From assembly GCA_963663525.2 (NCBI GenBank), contig CAXXHC010000004.1, forward strand, positions 124,001 through 188,000: a stretch of 64,000 nt of DNA, written 5' to 3'. The notes beneath the pieces are model-generated. The model saw only the letters and a program-made list of their open reading frames with translations. It was not told where the DNA came from and did not search any database. Source of the DNA: G963663525 sp963663525. Its GTDB lineage: Bacteria; Myxococcota_A; SURF-8; G963663525. Each line of letters starts with the position of its first letter. Within the stretch, counting starts at the first letter, position 1. This document shows positions 52,351-59,521 of the stretch, in pieces. The translations under genes were made by a program, and so were the position numbers.

Positions 52351-53406
52351 ATGGATTCGAACGTGAAAAAAGATGTCAAATTGACCCAGAGCGTGGAATA
52401 CGGGGGATGTTCCGCCAAACTTGATCCCAAAAAACTGGAAACGCTGTTGCGTGGAATGCCGGGGTTTTCGCATCCCGACCTGTTGACCGGATTCGAAACC
52501 CACGACGACGCTGGTGCTTATCGGATTCGTGACGACCTCGCGTTGATTTTCACGACCGATTTCTTCACCCCGATCGTGGACGATCCTTACGAATTCGGCC
52601 AGATCGCCGCTGCCAATGCCTTGTCGGACGTCTACGCCATGGGAGGCGAGGCGCTGATGGCGCTCAACCTGGTGATGTTTTCCGTCACGAAGCTGCCGGA
52701 ATGGGTGCTTGCGGAGATCCTCCGGGGAGGCGAGGATAAAGTGCGCGAGGCCGGGGCTCTGGTGGTGGGAGGGCACACGATCGACGATCACCCGCCGAAA
52801 TACGGCCTTGCGGTGCTGGGAACGGTGCACCCCGACCGATTGTGGACCAACGACGGAGCGCGACCGGGTCAGGTGCTGCTGCTGACCAAACCCCTGGGCG
52901 GTGCGGTGATGAAGGCCGGGAAGGAAGTCGGCATGATTTCCGAAGAAGCCTACGTGCCCGTCAAAGAGACGATGAAGCAGCTCAACCGCTTCGCCGTGGC
53001 CCCGATGCAGGAAGCGGGCGTGGGCGGTGTCACCGACGTGACCGGTTTCGGCCTGTTGGGCCACGCCATGCGGCTGGCGCAGGGTTCGAAAGTGACATTG
53101 CGGATCGATTCCCGACAGGTGCCCGTGTTCGAGCAGGTGCCGGATCTGATCCGCCAGGGCTGCGTACCCGGGGCGGTGATTCGCAACCTCCGTTTCACCG
53201 AGGATACGGTGCGGGATCTGCCTTCGCTCGATCCCAACCTGAAAATGATGATGGCCGACCCGCAGACCTCCGGTGGACTGCTGATGTCCGTGGATGCCGA
53301 CAAAGCCGATGCATTGAAAAAAGAACTGGTTCGTGTCGGATATCCGCATGTCGCGCAAATCGGAGAAGTCACTCCTTTGGGGGAAAAACACCTGCTTCTG
53401 GCCTGA
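52351..53406 (+). CDS. selD: Selenide, water dikinase (selenophosphate synthetase)
   Basis: A 351-residue cytoplasmic enzyme that makes selenophosphate from selenide and ATP, the selenium donor for selenocysteine and for selenouridine in tRNA. The catalytic pair is present as GGCSAKL (Cys at the position that is Sec in some species, and Lys), followed by the ATP-binding TGFETHDDAGAYRI and TTDFFTPIVDDPYEFGQIAAANALSDVYAMGG, and later VTGFGLLGH. selA, selB, tRNA-Sec and mnmH are not in the window, so which use of selenium applies is open. It is followed by two adjacent MITE-like elements. Confidence 0.95.
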   Translation: MDSNVKKDVKLTQSVEYGGCSAKLDPKKLETLLRGMPGFSHPDLLTGFETHDDAGAYRIRDDLALIFTTDFFTPIVDDPYEFGQIAAANALSDVYAMGGEALMALNLVMFSVTKLPEWVLAEILRGGEDKVREAGALVVGGHTIDDHPPKYGLAVLGTVHPDRLWTNDGARPGQVLLLTKPLGGAVMKAGKEVGMISEEAYVPVKETMKQLNRFAVAPMQEAGVGGVTDVTGFGLLGHAMRLAQGSKVTLRIDSRQVPVFEQVPDLIRQGCVPGAVIRNLRFTEDTVRDLPSLDPNLKMMMADPQTSGGLLMSVDADKADALKKELVRVGYPHVAQIGEVTPLGEKHLLLA

Positions 53407-53453
53407 AATGTCTGCGATTTTGCGGGCTTGCCCGTCTTGGAGATTCGCTGAAC

Positions 53454-53675
53454 CGATGACCGGGGTGATTCGATTCTACTTTTTTCTACGATTTCCATGG
53501 AAGGATGCTTGTTTGGAAGGGTGCCAAGGTCTTTCGCCATCAGGCGAATGGCCTTGAAAGCACGAAGATTCCGGGCCATCGATCCTTTCCGGATCGAAGA
53601 CCCGGGCACCCGTTCCTAGATTCACTGAGTTCGATTCGTGACGAATCAAGAATTGAATCGCCCTGACGATGACCG
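53454..53675. mobile_element. MITE-like element T4 with a three-way-junction interior
   Basis: Element 53463-53663 (201 bp) has ends GGG(T/C)GATTC(G/A)ATTCT. Flanks are CGATGACCG on the left (53454-53462) and TGA plus CGATGACCG on the right (53664-53675); including the TGA the direct repeats differ by a 2-base insertion. The interior folds as GGGTGCC/GGCACCC (53519-53525, 53605-53611) around two hairpins: AAGG..TTCGCC/GGCGAA..CCTT and CGGG..TCGATCC/GGATCGA..CCCG. No functional RNA family was recognised. Confidence 0.65.
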
Positions 53676-53898
53676 GGGCGGAAATTTTTTTAGTGCGGAT
53701 TCAGGATGGACCCGAAGGGACCAAGCGCCTCTCCCGTTGGGAGAGGTCGGTGCTTCAGCACCGGGTGAGGGAAAGTTTTTGACACCCTCACCCTAACCCT
53801 CTCCCTCAAGGGAGAGGAGAAATAAGTCTTATGATTTCAATATGTTGCAATTGCCTCCGAAATATTTTGCACTATTTTAATTTCCGCCCCGATGACCG
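53667..53898. mobile_element. MITE-like element T1b, 9-bp target duplication, hairpin module E
   Basis: Element 53676-53889 (214 bp) has T1 ends GGGCGGAAATT with AGTGC inside, as at 13452. It is flanked exactly by CGATGACCG (53667-53675 and 53890-53898). The interior is module E: CTCTCCC/GGGAGAG arms, GGTGCTTCAGCACC, and CCCTCACCCTAACCCTCTCC. It abuts element T4, giving three copies of the target word. Confidence 0.85.
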
Positions 53899-53906
53899 GG
53901 GCGGGT

Positions 53907-53934
53907 TTGCGTGATAAAGAATCCATGCTATAGT
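53907..53934 (+). promoter_or_regulatory. Sigma70-like promoter of the DUF4124 gene
   Basis: TTGCGT (53907-53912) and TATAGT (53929-53934) with 16 bp between, 32 bp before the ATG and just outside the right target duplication of T1b. Confidence 0.5.
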
Positions 53935-53966
53935 GAAATGCCTTCAGCAATCGCCGGGGAACCCGC

Positions 53967-54743
53967 ATGGAAAAATCCCAGATAGTCGGAATTTTGGTGG
54001 TGCTCACGATCATCGGGGGAGCCATTTATTTCGTCACGAAAAAAGACGCCTCTTTTGTCGACGATCTCCTTCCCTCGGATGCTGCCGAGGCTCCGTCGCT
54101 TGAATCCGAACAGTCTCTTCAGTCGGCTGAAACGGAGGATGTGACGCAGGGACAAACCGGGGCGCTATCCGGCAATCTGACCGCCAAAGTCAAGGATATC
54201 GTTGGGATCAAGCGGCCTTCCTACTACAAATGGGTGGATGAACGAGGCGTAATTCACTATACCGACGATCCCCAAACGATTCCCGACACGTTTCGCGACC
54301 GTGCAAAGAAAATGAACCTTGGAGGGAAACAAGACGGGCTGCTCGTCGAGCAGAATTCCTGCGATAAGCCCCAGGAAAGCGGCCAATTGTTCAACATGGC
54401 GATCGGGGGCGTGCAAACTTCTTCCCAGGGGTCTGCGTCACGTGCTTCCTCCCCCAAATCGATGGGATCGGGCGGGGATATCCTCAAGGTTTTTACCGAG
54501 TCGGGAGATGCCCAAAGCCGGGAGTTGTTGGAATTCCTGAAGAAAATGAACGTGCCGCACGTCAACATGGATGTTGGGGAAAATCAGCAGCTTATGGAAC
54601 AGATGAAGCGTTTCACCGACGGCAAAGAGCAATTGCCCGTCTCCGTGTTTCCCGAAAACAAGGTGCTTACCGGCTTCAACCGTCAGGCGCTTATGCAAGC
54701 CATCGAAAATCTCGACGGAGCCGGAACCGATCCCGACAACTGA
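53967..54743 (+). CDS. DUF4124 and glutaredoxin-like membrane-anchored protein
   Basis: A 258-residue protein: an N-terminal membrane helix (about 5-24), an acidic linker, a DUF4124 domain (YYKWVDERGVIHYTDDP, about 85-115), a Ser-rich linker, and a C-terminal glutaredoxin/thioredoxin-like domain (about 170-250). Where glutaredoxins have a CxxC after the first strand, this one reads VFTESGDAQSRELLEFLKK, with no Cys, while the cis-Pro region LPVSVFPENKVLTGF is kept. The fold is therefore likely but redox activity is not. It has its own promoter. A role in envelope protein handling is a guess. Confidence 0.75.
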   Translation: MEKSQIVGILVVLTIIGGAIYFVTKKDASFVDDLLPSDAAEAPSLESEQSLQSAETEDVTQGQTGALSGNLTAKVKDIVGIKRPSYYKWVDERGVIHYTDDPQTIPDTFRDRAKKMNLGGKQDGLLVEQNSCDKPQESGQLFNMAIGGVQTSSQGSASRASSPKSMGSGGDILKVFTESGDAQSRELLEFLKKMNVPHVNMDVGENQQLMEQMKRFTDGKEQLPVSVFPENKVLTGFNRQALMQAIENLDGAGTDPDN

Positions 54744-54796
54744 GTCCGCAGGAATCTTCCGAAAGTCATATGCGGGTGAGTTTTGTAGGGAAAAAG

Positions 54797-54852
54797 CAGG
54801 TCGGATGATTGTTTCACCCGACATCTTTGTAATGTCGGATAAGTACTTTCAC
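54797..54852. repeat. Hairpin module D, degenerate copy
   Basis: AGGTCGG and related TCGGATGA/TCACCCGA arms, matching modules at 28589 and 35090 but decayed. It lies between the convergent ends of two genes. Confidence 0.5.
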
Positions 54853-54868
54853 TCACATCTGTAAGAGA

Positions 54869-55765
54869 TCAAAGCTCCTGATTCGGCTTGTCTTTTCGGA
54901 TTTTGGCACGAAAGCAGAAGTGACGCATCCCGTCGTTTGGGGCTTCGACTTCGAACGAGACATCCGCTGTTTTTCCGAGGAATTTTCCGGTATCGATATC
55001 GAAATACCGCCACCCGGATTTCTGCTGTGTGCGGTAGTCGCCGACCACTTCGTCACCGATACGCAGGCGGAAGCTCACCGGCGCTCCGTTTGCCAGTTTG
55101 GCGGCGTCGTCCGATAGGGCGTAACTGCCGTTGAGGCGACCCCCCAAGGGAACGTCCTCGAAGCGGGCGATGGTGACGAATCCCTTGAGCGGATGCATCC
55201 AGAGACAGGCGTCCAACTCGCCTTCGACATGCATCTGGCGTTGTCCCACATAATTCCAGTCCCTAACCGGGCAGATCCAACGCGTGCTCTGGAAATCGTT
55301 GCAGGGCTGGACGTTGTTTCCTTTTTTCAAAGATACTTTCGCATTGCGGATTTCGGAATAAAAGTCGAACAGCACGTTGGCGGCGTCGGGATGTTCGAAG
55401 CGAAGCAGACGTGCATCCTGGATTTTCTCGTCGAAAACCGGAATGAAATCGGTAAGATATGTTGGCGTGGGCGAATCGTGGGTCAGCACGACCCAGATCC
55501 GCAGGTAGCTTTTGTACTTGGGAGTGTTCGGTTTTCCCAGAAAAATCGTGTGTTCCCGAAAGTGGCTGAGTGCGCCATCCTCCCAGGCGGGGTGGACGAT
55601 CACCAGGTCGCCGTTGCGGCGTTCCTTTTCCATCGCCTTTTCGATTGCCTGCCATGTTTCCGGGGACACGGGCGCGGGCGTGGGGGCGAGCACGGTAAGC
55701 AGGCTGTAAATAACCACCGCCGCGATGCAGGCCGGGAAAAGAAAATGGAGGAATCGTTTCACCAT
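54869..55765 (-). CDS. Membrane-anchored extracytoplasmic protein of unknown function
   Basis: A 298-residue protein with one N-terminal membrane helix (about 5-27, FLFPACIAAVVIYSLLTVL) and a soluble rest that should be periplasmic. The C-terminal half has alternating strands (GKTADVSFEVEAPNDGMRHFCF) like a beta-sandwich, with one Cys pair (CNDFQSTRWIC) that could form a disulfide. I recognise no family. GGAG is close to the ATG at 55765; GTG 55762 is an alternative start. It is convergent to the DUF4124 gene and divergent from none, and lies downstream of the ribosomal operon after its terminator. Confidence 0.6.
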   Translation of the reverse strand: MVKRFLHFLFPACIAAVVIYSLLTVLAPTPAPVSPETWQAIEKAMEKERRNGDLVIVHPAWEDGALSHFREHTIFLGKPNTPKYKSYLRIWVVLTHDSPTPTYLTDFIPVFDEKIQDARLLRFEHPDAANVLFDFYSEIRNAKVSLKKGNNVQPCNDFQSTRWICPVRDWNYVGQRQMHVEGELDACLWMHPLKGFVTIARFEDVPLGGRLNGSYALSDDAAKLANGAPVSFRLRIGDEVVGDYRTQQKSGWRYFDIDTGKFLGKTADVSFEVEAPNDGMRHFCFRAKIRKDKPNQEL

Positions 55766-55853
55766 AAGCTCCGTGTCTGACGTTTGGCGATTTGTATCAC
55801 GCAGGGCACGCGCGCGCCACCCCTTTTTTCATTCCCGAGCATTGGAGTAAACG

Positions 55854-55887
55854 AAAAAAACCGGACAGCGCCAAAGGCGCGGCCCGG
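55854..55887 (-). terminator. Rho-independent terminator of the rpsF-rpsR-rplI operon
   Basis: On the minus strand CCGG..GCGCC, loop TTT, GGCGC..CCGG is followed by seven T, about 25 bp after the rplI stop. Confidence 0.85.
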
Positions 55888-55911
55888 TTGAAAAATTGCA
55901 GGGATTCGCGA

Positions 55912-56355
55912 CTACTTCGCGACGACCCACACTTTGAGCATTGGGGTGATGTCGTGGTGCAGTTTGATCGGCACTTCGAACACGCCCAGTTCCTTGATCG
56001 GCTGTTCGAGGAGGATCTGCTGCTTTTTGATGACCAGACCCTCTTCGCGCAGGCATTCCTCGATCTCTTTCGAGGTGACCGAGCCGAACAGGCGGTCGTT
56101 TTCACCTACACGCTTGGCGATGGTGCAGGAAATGTTCTCGATGCGGGTGGCAAGATCGGTCGCGTTGGCGCGATCTTTCTTGATCCTGCTCTCGATGACT
56201 TCCTGGTCGTGCTTGAGTTGCTTGACGTTGCGGGTGGTGGCCAGTTGTACGAGGCCTTTCGGAATGAGGTAGTTACGGGCGTAGCCGTCTTTGACCTCGA
56301 CGATTTCTCCTCCAACTCCCAGTTCGGGAATGTCTTTTTTCAAAATGACGCGCAT
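55912..56355 (-). CDS. rplI: 50S ribosomal protein L9
   Basis: A 147-residue L9. The N-terminal rRNA-binding domain has the signature MRVILKKDIPELGVGGEIVEVKDGYARNYLIPKG, followed by the long connecting helix (about 45-75) and the C-terminal domain. Normal length. It is the third gene after rpsF and rpsR, 8 bp after the rpsR stop, and is followed by a strong terminator. Confidence 0.97.
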   Translation of the reverse strand: MRVILKKDIPELGVGGEIVEVKDGYARNYLIPKGLVQLATTRNVKQLKHDQEVIESRIKKDRANATDLATRIENISCTIAKRVGENDRLFGSVTSKEIEECLREEGLVIKKQQILLEQPIKELGVFEVPIKLHHDITPMLKVWVVAK

Positions 56356-56363
56356 GATGCCTC

Positions 56364-56624
56364 CTATTCGCCGAGAACGGTGTAGGGCAGCAGGGCGATG
56401 TGGCGAGCCCGCTTGATTTCAAGGGAAATCTTCCTCTGATGCTTGGCGCAGACGCCGCTGATGCGGCGGGGGACGATTTTCCCGCGTTCGGTGATGAAGC
56501 GTTCCAGCACGTCGGTGCGCTTGTAGTTCAGTTCGAGCTTGTCCGCGCAGACGGGACAAACTTTCCGCCGCGGTCGCCCGCGTTTTTTGCTGCGTTTTTT
56601 CCTGTTTTTAATCGGTCTGGGCAT
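56364..56624 (-). CDS. rpsR: 30S ribosomal protein S18
   Basis: An 86-residue S18, partner of S6 in the small-subunit platform. It has a basic N terminus (KNRKKRSKKRGRPRRK), a CPVC pair which with a later Cys may bind zinc (zinc-type S18), and the core DVLERFITERGKIVPRRISG followed by KHQRKISLEIKRARHIALLP. Gene order rpsF-rpsR-rplI is the usual one; ssb, often between the first two, is absent. Confidence 0.97.
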   Translation of the reverse strand: MPRPIKNRKKRSKKRGRPRRKVCPVCADKLELNYKRTDVLERFITERGKIVPRRISGVCAKHQRKISLEIKRARHIALLPYTVLGE

Positions 56625-56697
56625 GATGGCTTCTCCTCTATGTCCTCTTACCCGGCAAGGCGGGCTGTTTCAACGATCCTGAAAGGATGTCGAAAGG

Positions 56698-57237
56698 TCA
56701 GTCTTCCTCGGTCTCTTCGAAGTCTGTTTCCTCGTCGTCGGTCGATTCATCGTCGGTCGATTCGTCGTCGTAATCCGAATCTTCGGAGGTGTCCTCGTTT
56801 TCCTCTTCGTCCAGATCGTTCTTTTCGTCCTCGGATTCGTCCGCTTCGGCTTCCGTTGCTTTGGCTTCCGCCCTTTCTTTTTCTTCGGCCAGGCGGACCG
56901 CTTCTTCCTGCTCGACTTCCGCTTTGCGCTTCTCGGCGTCCACGCGGTCGTTGACTTTGACCGTCATGTACTTGATGACGGTGTCCATCATCTTGAAGTT
57001 ACGCTCGATTTCGTCCGTCAGGCCCGGCGTTCCGAGATACAGCAGGTAGTGATAGACGCCTTTGAGATGCTTGTCGATCTCGTAGGCCAGTTTCCGCTTG
57101 CCCCAGGAAATGTCCTTGAGGGGGATTCCGCCCTCTTTTTCCAACACGGAGCGGATACGGTCGATGGCCGCGTTCCGGGTGTCGTCGCCCAGATCGGGTC
57201 TCAGGATGAAAATGGTTTCGTATTCACGCACGATCAT
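56698..57237 (-). CDS. rpsF: 30S ribosomal protein S6 with an unusually long acidic tail
   Basis: A 179-residue S6 starting at ATG 57237 with AGGAGG upstream. Residues 1-95 are the normal fold (YETIFILRPDLG, SWGKRKLAYEIDKHLKGVYHYLLYLG). The C-terminal 75 residues add a charged helix (EKRKAEVEQEEAVRLAEEKERAEAK) and then a tail of almost only Glu, Asp and Ser/Thr, with the tandem unit DESTDDESTDDEETDFEETEED; the usual length is 95-135. The longer frame upstream is ignored. It heads the operon. Confidence 0.95.
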   Translation of the reverse strand: MIVREYETIFILRPDLGDDTRNAAIDRIRSVLEKEGGIPLKDISWGKRKLAYEIDKHLKGVYHYLLYLGTPGLTDEIERNFKMMDTVIKYMTVKVNDRVDAEKRKAEVEQEEAVRLAEEKERAEAKATEAEADESEDEKNDLDEEENEDTSEDSDYDDESTDDESTDDEETDFEETEED

Positions 57238-57331
57238 TCGCGCCCTCCTTTCGGCTTTCAGCCCTTCGTCCAGCGCTTTACGAAGAGCAAGGAATCTTGC
57301 GGGGGATTCCGCAAGTAAAATTTGGACCATC

Positions 57332-57360
57332 CTTATAGTCAAAGCCCGTCCGTTTTGCAA
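57332..57360 (-). promoter_or_regulatory. Sigma70-like promoter and leader of rpsF
   Basis: Minus strand TTGCAA (57355-57360) and TATAAG (57332-57337), 17 bp apart. The 90-base leader has CTTGCGG/CCGCAAG, CTTCGT/ACGAAG and GGCT/AGCC stems before the AGGAGG site, and could bind S6:S18 for feedback; that is inference. Confidence 0.5.
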
Positions 57361-57494
57361 GAAATCGATGCAAGAAAATGCATTTTGGAGCGATTTAGCA
57401 TGGAATGACACAAACGAATCGTTGAATCGAACCCCAATCCATGGTAACCGGGAAAGAGTGGGTTGTGTCGATGCAGCGGCGAACGCGACGGAAA

Positions 57495-57523
57495 TTGACA
57501 AGCCCTCGGAGGCGAAATATGCT
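57495..57523 (+). promoter_or_regulatory. Sigma70-like promoter of the YCF48-like protein gene
   Basis: TTGACA (57495-57500) and TATGCT (57518-57523) with 17 bp between, 55 bp before the ATG at 57578. It is divergent from the rpsF promoter. Confidence 0.6.
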
Positions 57524-57577
57524 CGCCTGATTGAAAAGAAAAGATGCAGCAAAGACAACCTGTTTCGGGAGAAAATC

Positions 57578-59494
57578 ATGCATACTTCGAACGGGCGATT
57601 CGGGATCATACCGGTTTTCATGTTCATTTTTTTGTTTTGCGCTTCGGCGTGGGCCGCGCAATGGACCGAGGTTCAGCCTGGTTCCAGCGAACTGATCGGC
57701 GACGGCTACGTGCTGATGGGCGTGGCGGTCGGTGGAGAATCGATCTACATTTGGGGGCCGGGAAAAGACTCCCAGGGGCAGGACACGCTGGACATTCGGA
57801 AAAGCATCAACGGCGGCAAGACTTTCGGAACGCTCAATGCGGCCCAACTCGTTCCGGAGGCGCAGATTTTCATGCTGACCGACATGAGCTTTGCCAGCGA
57901 GGATTTCGGCCTGGCCGCCGCCTTTGCATTGGGAGCCGCCAGCATTTACAAAATCACCAACGGCGGCAATACCTGGACGCCGATCCTTTTGCAAAGCAAT
58001 CCCCTGTGTTCACTGGCATATTGCCTCGATACGACGCATTGCTGGTTCGCTTGCAACGACGCGGAGATTTTAAGCAGTCACGATGGCGCGGCGCAGTGGG
58101 AAAGCGCTTCACTGGGCAACGAGGAATTGACCGTCAACGACCTCTTTTTCCTCGATGGCAGCACGGGATGGGCCGTGGGCGGCAAGGAGACGACCGACGA
58201 CAACACCGGCGAGACGACGATTCATTCCGAAGGCGGAGTGTACAAGACCACCGACGGCGGCAAAACCTGGAGTGCGCTGTCCTCGAAAGAAAAGCGCAAC
58301 TATCATGATATCCAAATGATTTCAACCACTTTTGGCTATGCCATCGTCGAGGAGCCCACCTCCTCCGGTTCGATTTATCAACTTGCCAAAACCACGGACG
58401 GCGGTCGTACCTGGACGCCCACTCCGGTGATTTCCTCCCATCCACAGAGTGGGCAGGCGCTGTTCGTTCTTTCCGCCCTGCACTTTTTCGACGACCAGCA
58501 TGGCTGGTTGTTCGGCGGTTTCGGTGCGTGGGACGGCAGCGCCGGAAACGAGGCTGCGCTTTTGGAAACCACGGATGGCGGACAGACCTGGAGCGTCCAT
58601 GCCGCCAGCAGGGAAGATGGCAACGCCCCGAGAGGCACCTACATCAGCGGCGCCGAGATCGTCAGCGAGGAATGGGGCATAGCGGTGGGCGATTTCAAAG
58701 TCGTGCTCAGGCTCGGTGAGGGAACGCCTCCCGCAGACGGTGACGTGGATGGCGAGGGCGAGGAAGAATACGTACCGACCGGCACGTTCGGCGATCCCTG
58801 CCCGATTCCGCCGGACTTTCTGGGCGTGTATTGCCAGGAAGGTCTTCAGTGCATCTGGAACGACGACATGAGTCACTGTACGAAGACCTGCACCTCGCAC
58901 GGGGACTGTGGCGACGGCGTGACGGGTTGCTGTATCAACCTGGATGTCAACGGCGAAACGGACCGTTACTGCATTTACGATGCGCTCTACGAGGAGTGTT
59001 CTTCCCTTCAGGAAAGCATCCAGCCGTTCAAATCCTATACCAAGGCGCTGCCCGGCGACTCCTGCACGTCGCAGGAGGATTGCGAATTGATCGAGGGGCT
59101 TTCCGAGTTCTGTCTGGGCGTCCAATCCACCGAAGAACCGGGGACCATCGCCGAGCAGTATTGTTCGATGACCTGCGAATCGGACGACGATTGCTACGGA
59201 CGACGGACCGGCTGTTGCATCGGCGAAGCCACCGACGGTCAGGGCAACAAAGTGAAGGTCTGCCAGTTCGGAACGGTCTGTGAACCGGAAGCGGATGGCG
59301 ACGACGACACCGGCGGCGATGGAACGATTGCCGACTATCCAGGCGACGGCTCGTCCGACCCGTCTGGAGGATCGGGACAGACCGACGATGGGGGAGGAGG
59401 TTCAAGCTGCCGTTCGTTCCCGGCGGTGGCGGTCTTTTCTCCGCTTCTGCTCGCCGTTGTGGCGCTGCTGCTCGTGAGACGGCGGCGCGTGTAA
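57578..59494 (+). CDS. YCF48-like beta-propeller surface protein with MYXO-CTERM-like sorting tail
   Basis: A 638-residue protein from ATG 57578 (GGGAG upstream). Signal peptide (SAWAAQ), then a propeller of BNR/YCF48-type repeats with TTDGG(K/R/Q)TW motifs (about 230, 270, 330), an Asp/Gly/Glu linker (about 385-395), and a Cys-rich part with about 20 Cys. The tail is a Gly/Asp/Ser spacer, SSCRSF, a hydrophobic helix (PLLLAVVALLLV) and RRRR at the end. A Cys, helix and Arg cluster is the MYXO-CTERM pattern processed by myxosortase; a candidate protease lies at 15644-16363. It would be surface-anchored through the Cys. A GH92 gene follows 27 bp later. Confidence 0.8.
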   Translation: MHTSNGRFGIIPVFMFIFLFCASAWAAQWTEVQPGSSELIGDGYVLMGVAVGGESIYIWGPGKDSQGQDTLDIRKSINGGKTFGTLNAAQLVPEAQIFMLTDMSFASEDFGLAAAFALGAASIYKITNGGNTWTPILLQSNPLCSLAYCLDTTHCWFACNDAEILSSHDGAAQWESASLGNEELTVNDLFFLDGSTGWAVGGKETTDDNTGETTIHSEGGVYKTTDGGKTWSALSSKEKRNYHDIQMISTTFGYAIVEEPTSSGSIYQLAKTTDGGRTWTPTPVISSHPQSGQALFVLSALHFFDDQHGWLFGGFGAWDGSAGNEAALLETTDGGQTWSVHAASREDGNAPRGTYISGAEIVSEEWGIAVGDFKVVLRLGEGTPPADGDVDGEGEEEYVPTGTFGDPCPIPPDFLGVYCQEGLQCIWNDDMSHCTKTCTSHGDCGDGVTGCCINLDVNGETDRYCIYDALYEECSSLQESIQPFKSYTKALPGDSCTSQEDCELIEGLSEFCLGVQSTEEPGTIAEQYCSMTCESDDDCYGRRTGCCIGEATDGQGNKVKVCQFGTVCEPEADGDDDTGGDGTIADYPGDGSSDPSGGSGQTDDGGGGSSCRSFPAVAVFSPLLLAVVALLLVRRRRV

Positions 59495-59521
59495 AGCGGC
59501 ATCCGCTTTTCACCACGACAA

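Noticed and set aside
52950..53609. Minus-strand frame through T4 and the end of selD
   Set aside because: Most of it is antisense to selD; the first part lies in the structured element T4 and has no ribosome site.
53505..53620. Possible tRNA-Sec behind selD
   Set aside because: The closing stem and hairpins do not give an anticodon stem with TCA in a 7-base loop on either strand, and the sequence lies inside inverted ends of a MITE-like element.
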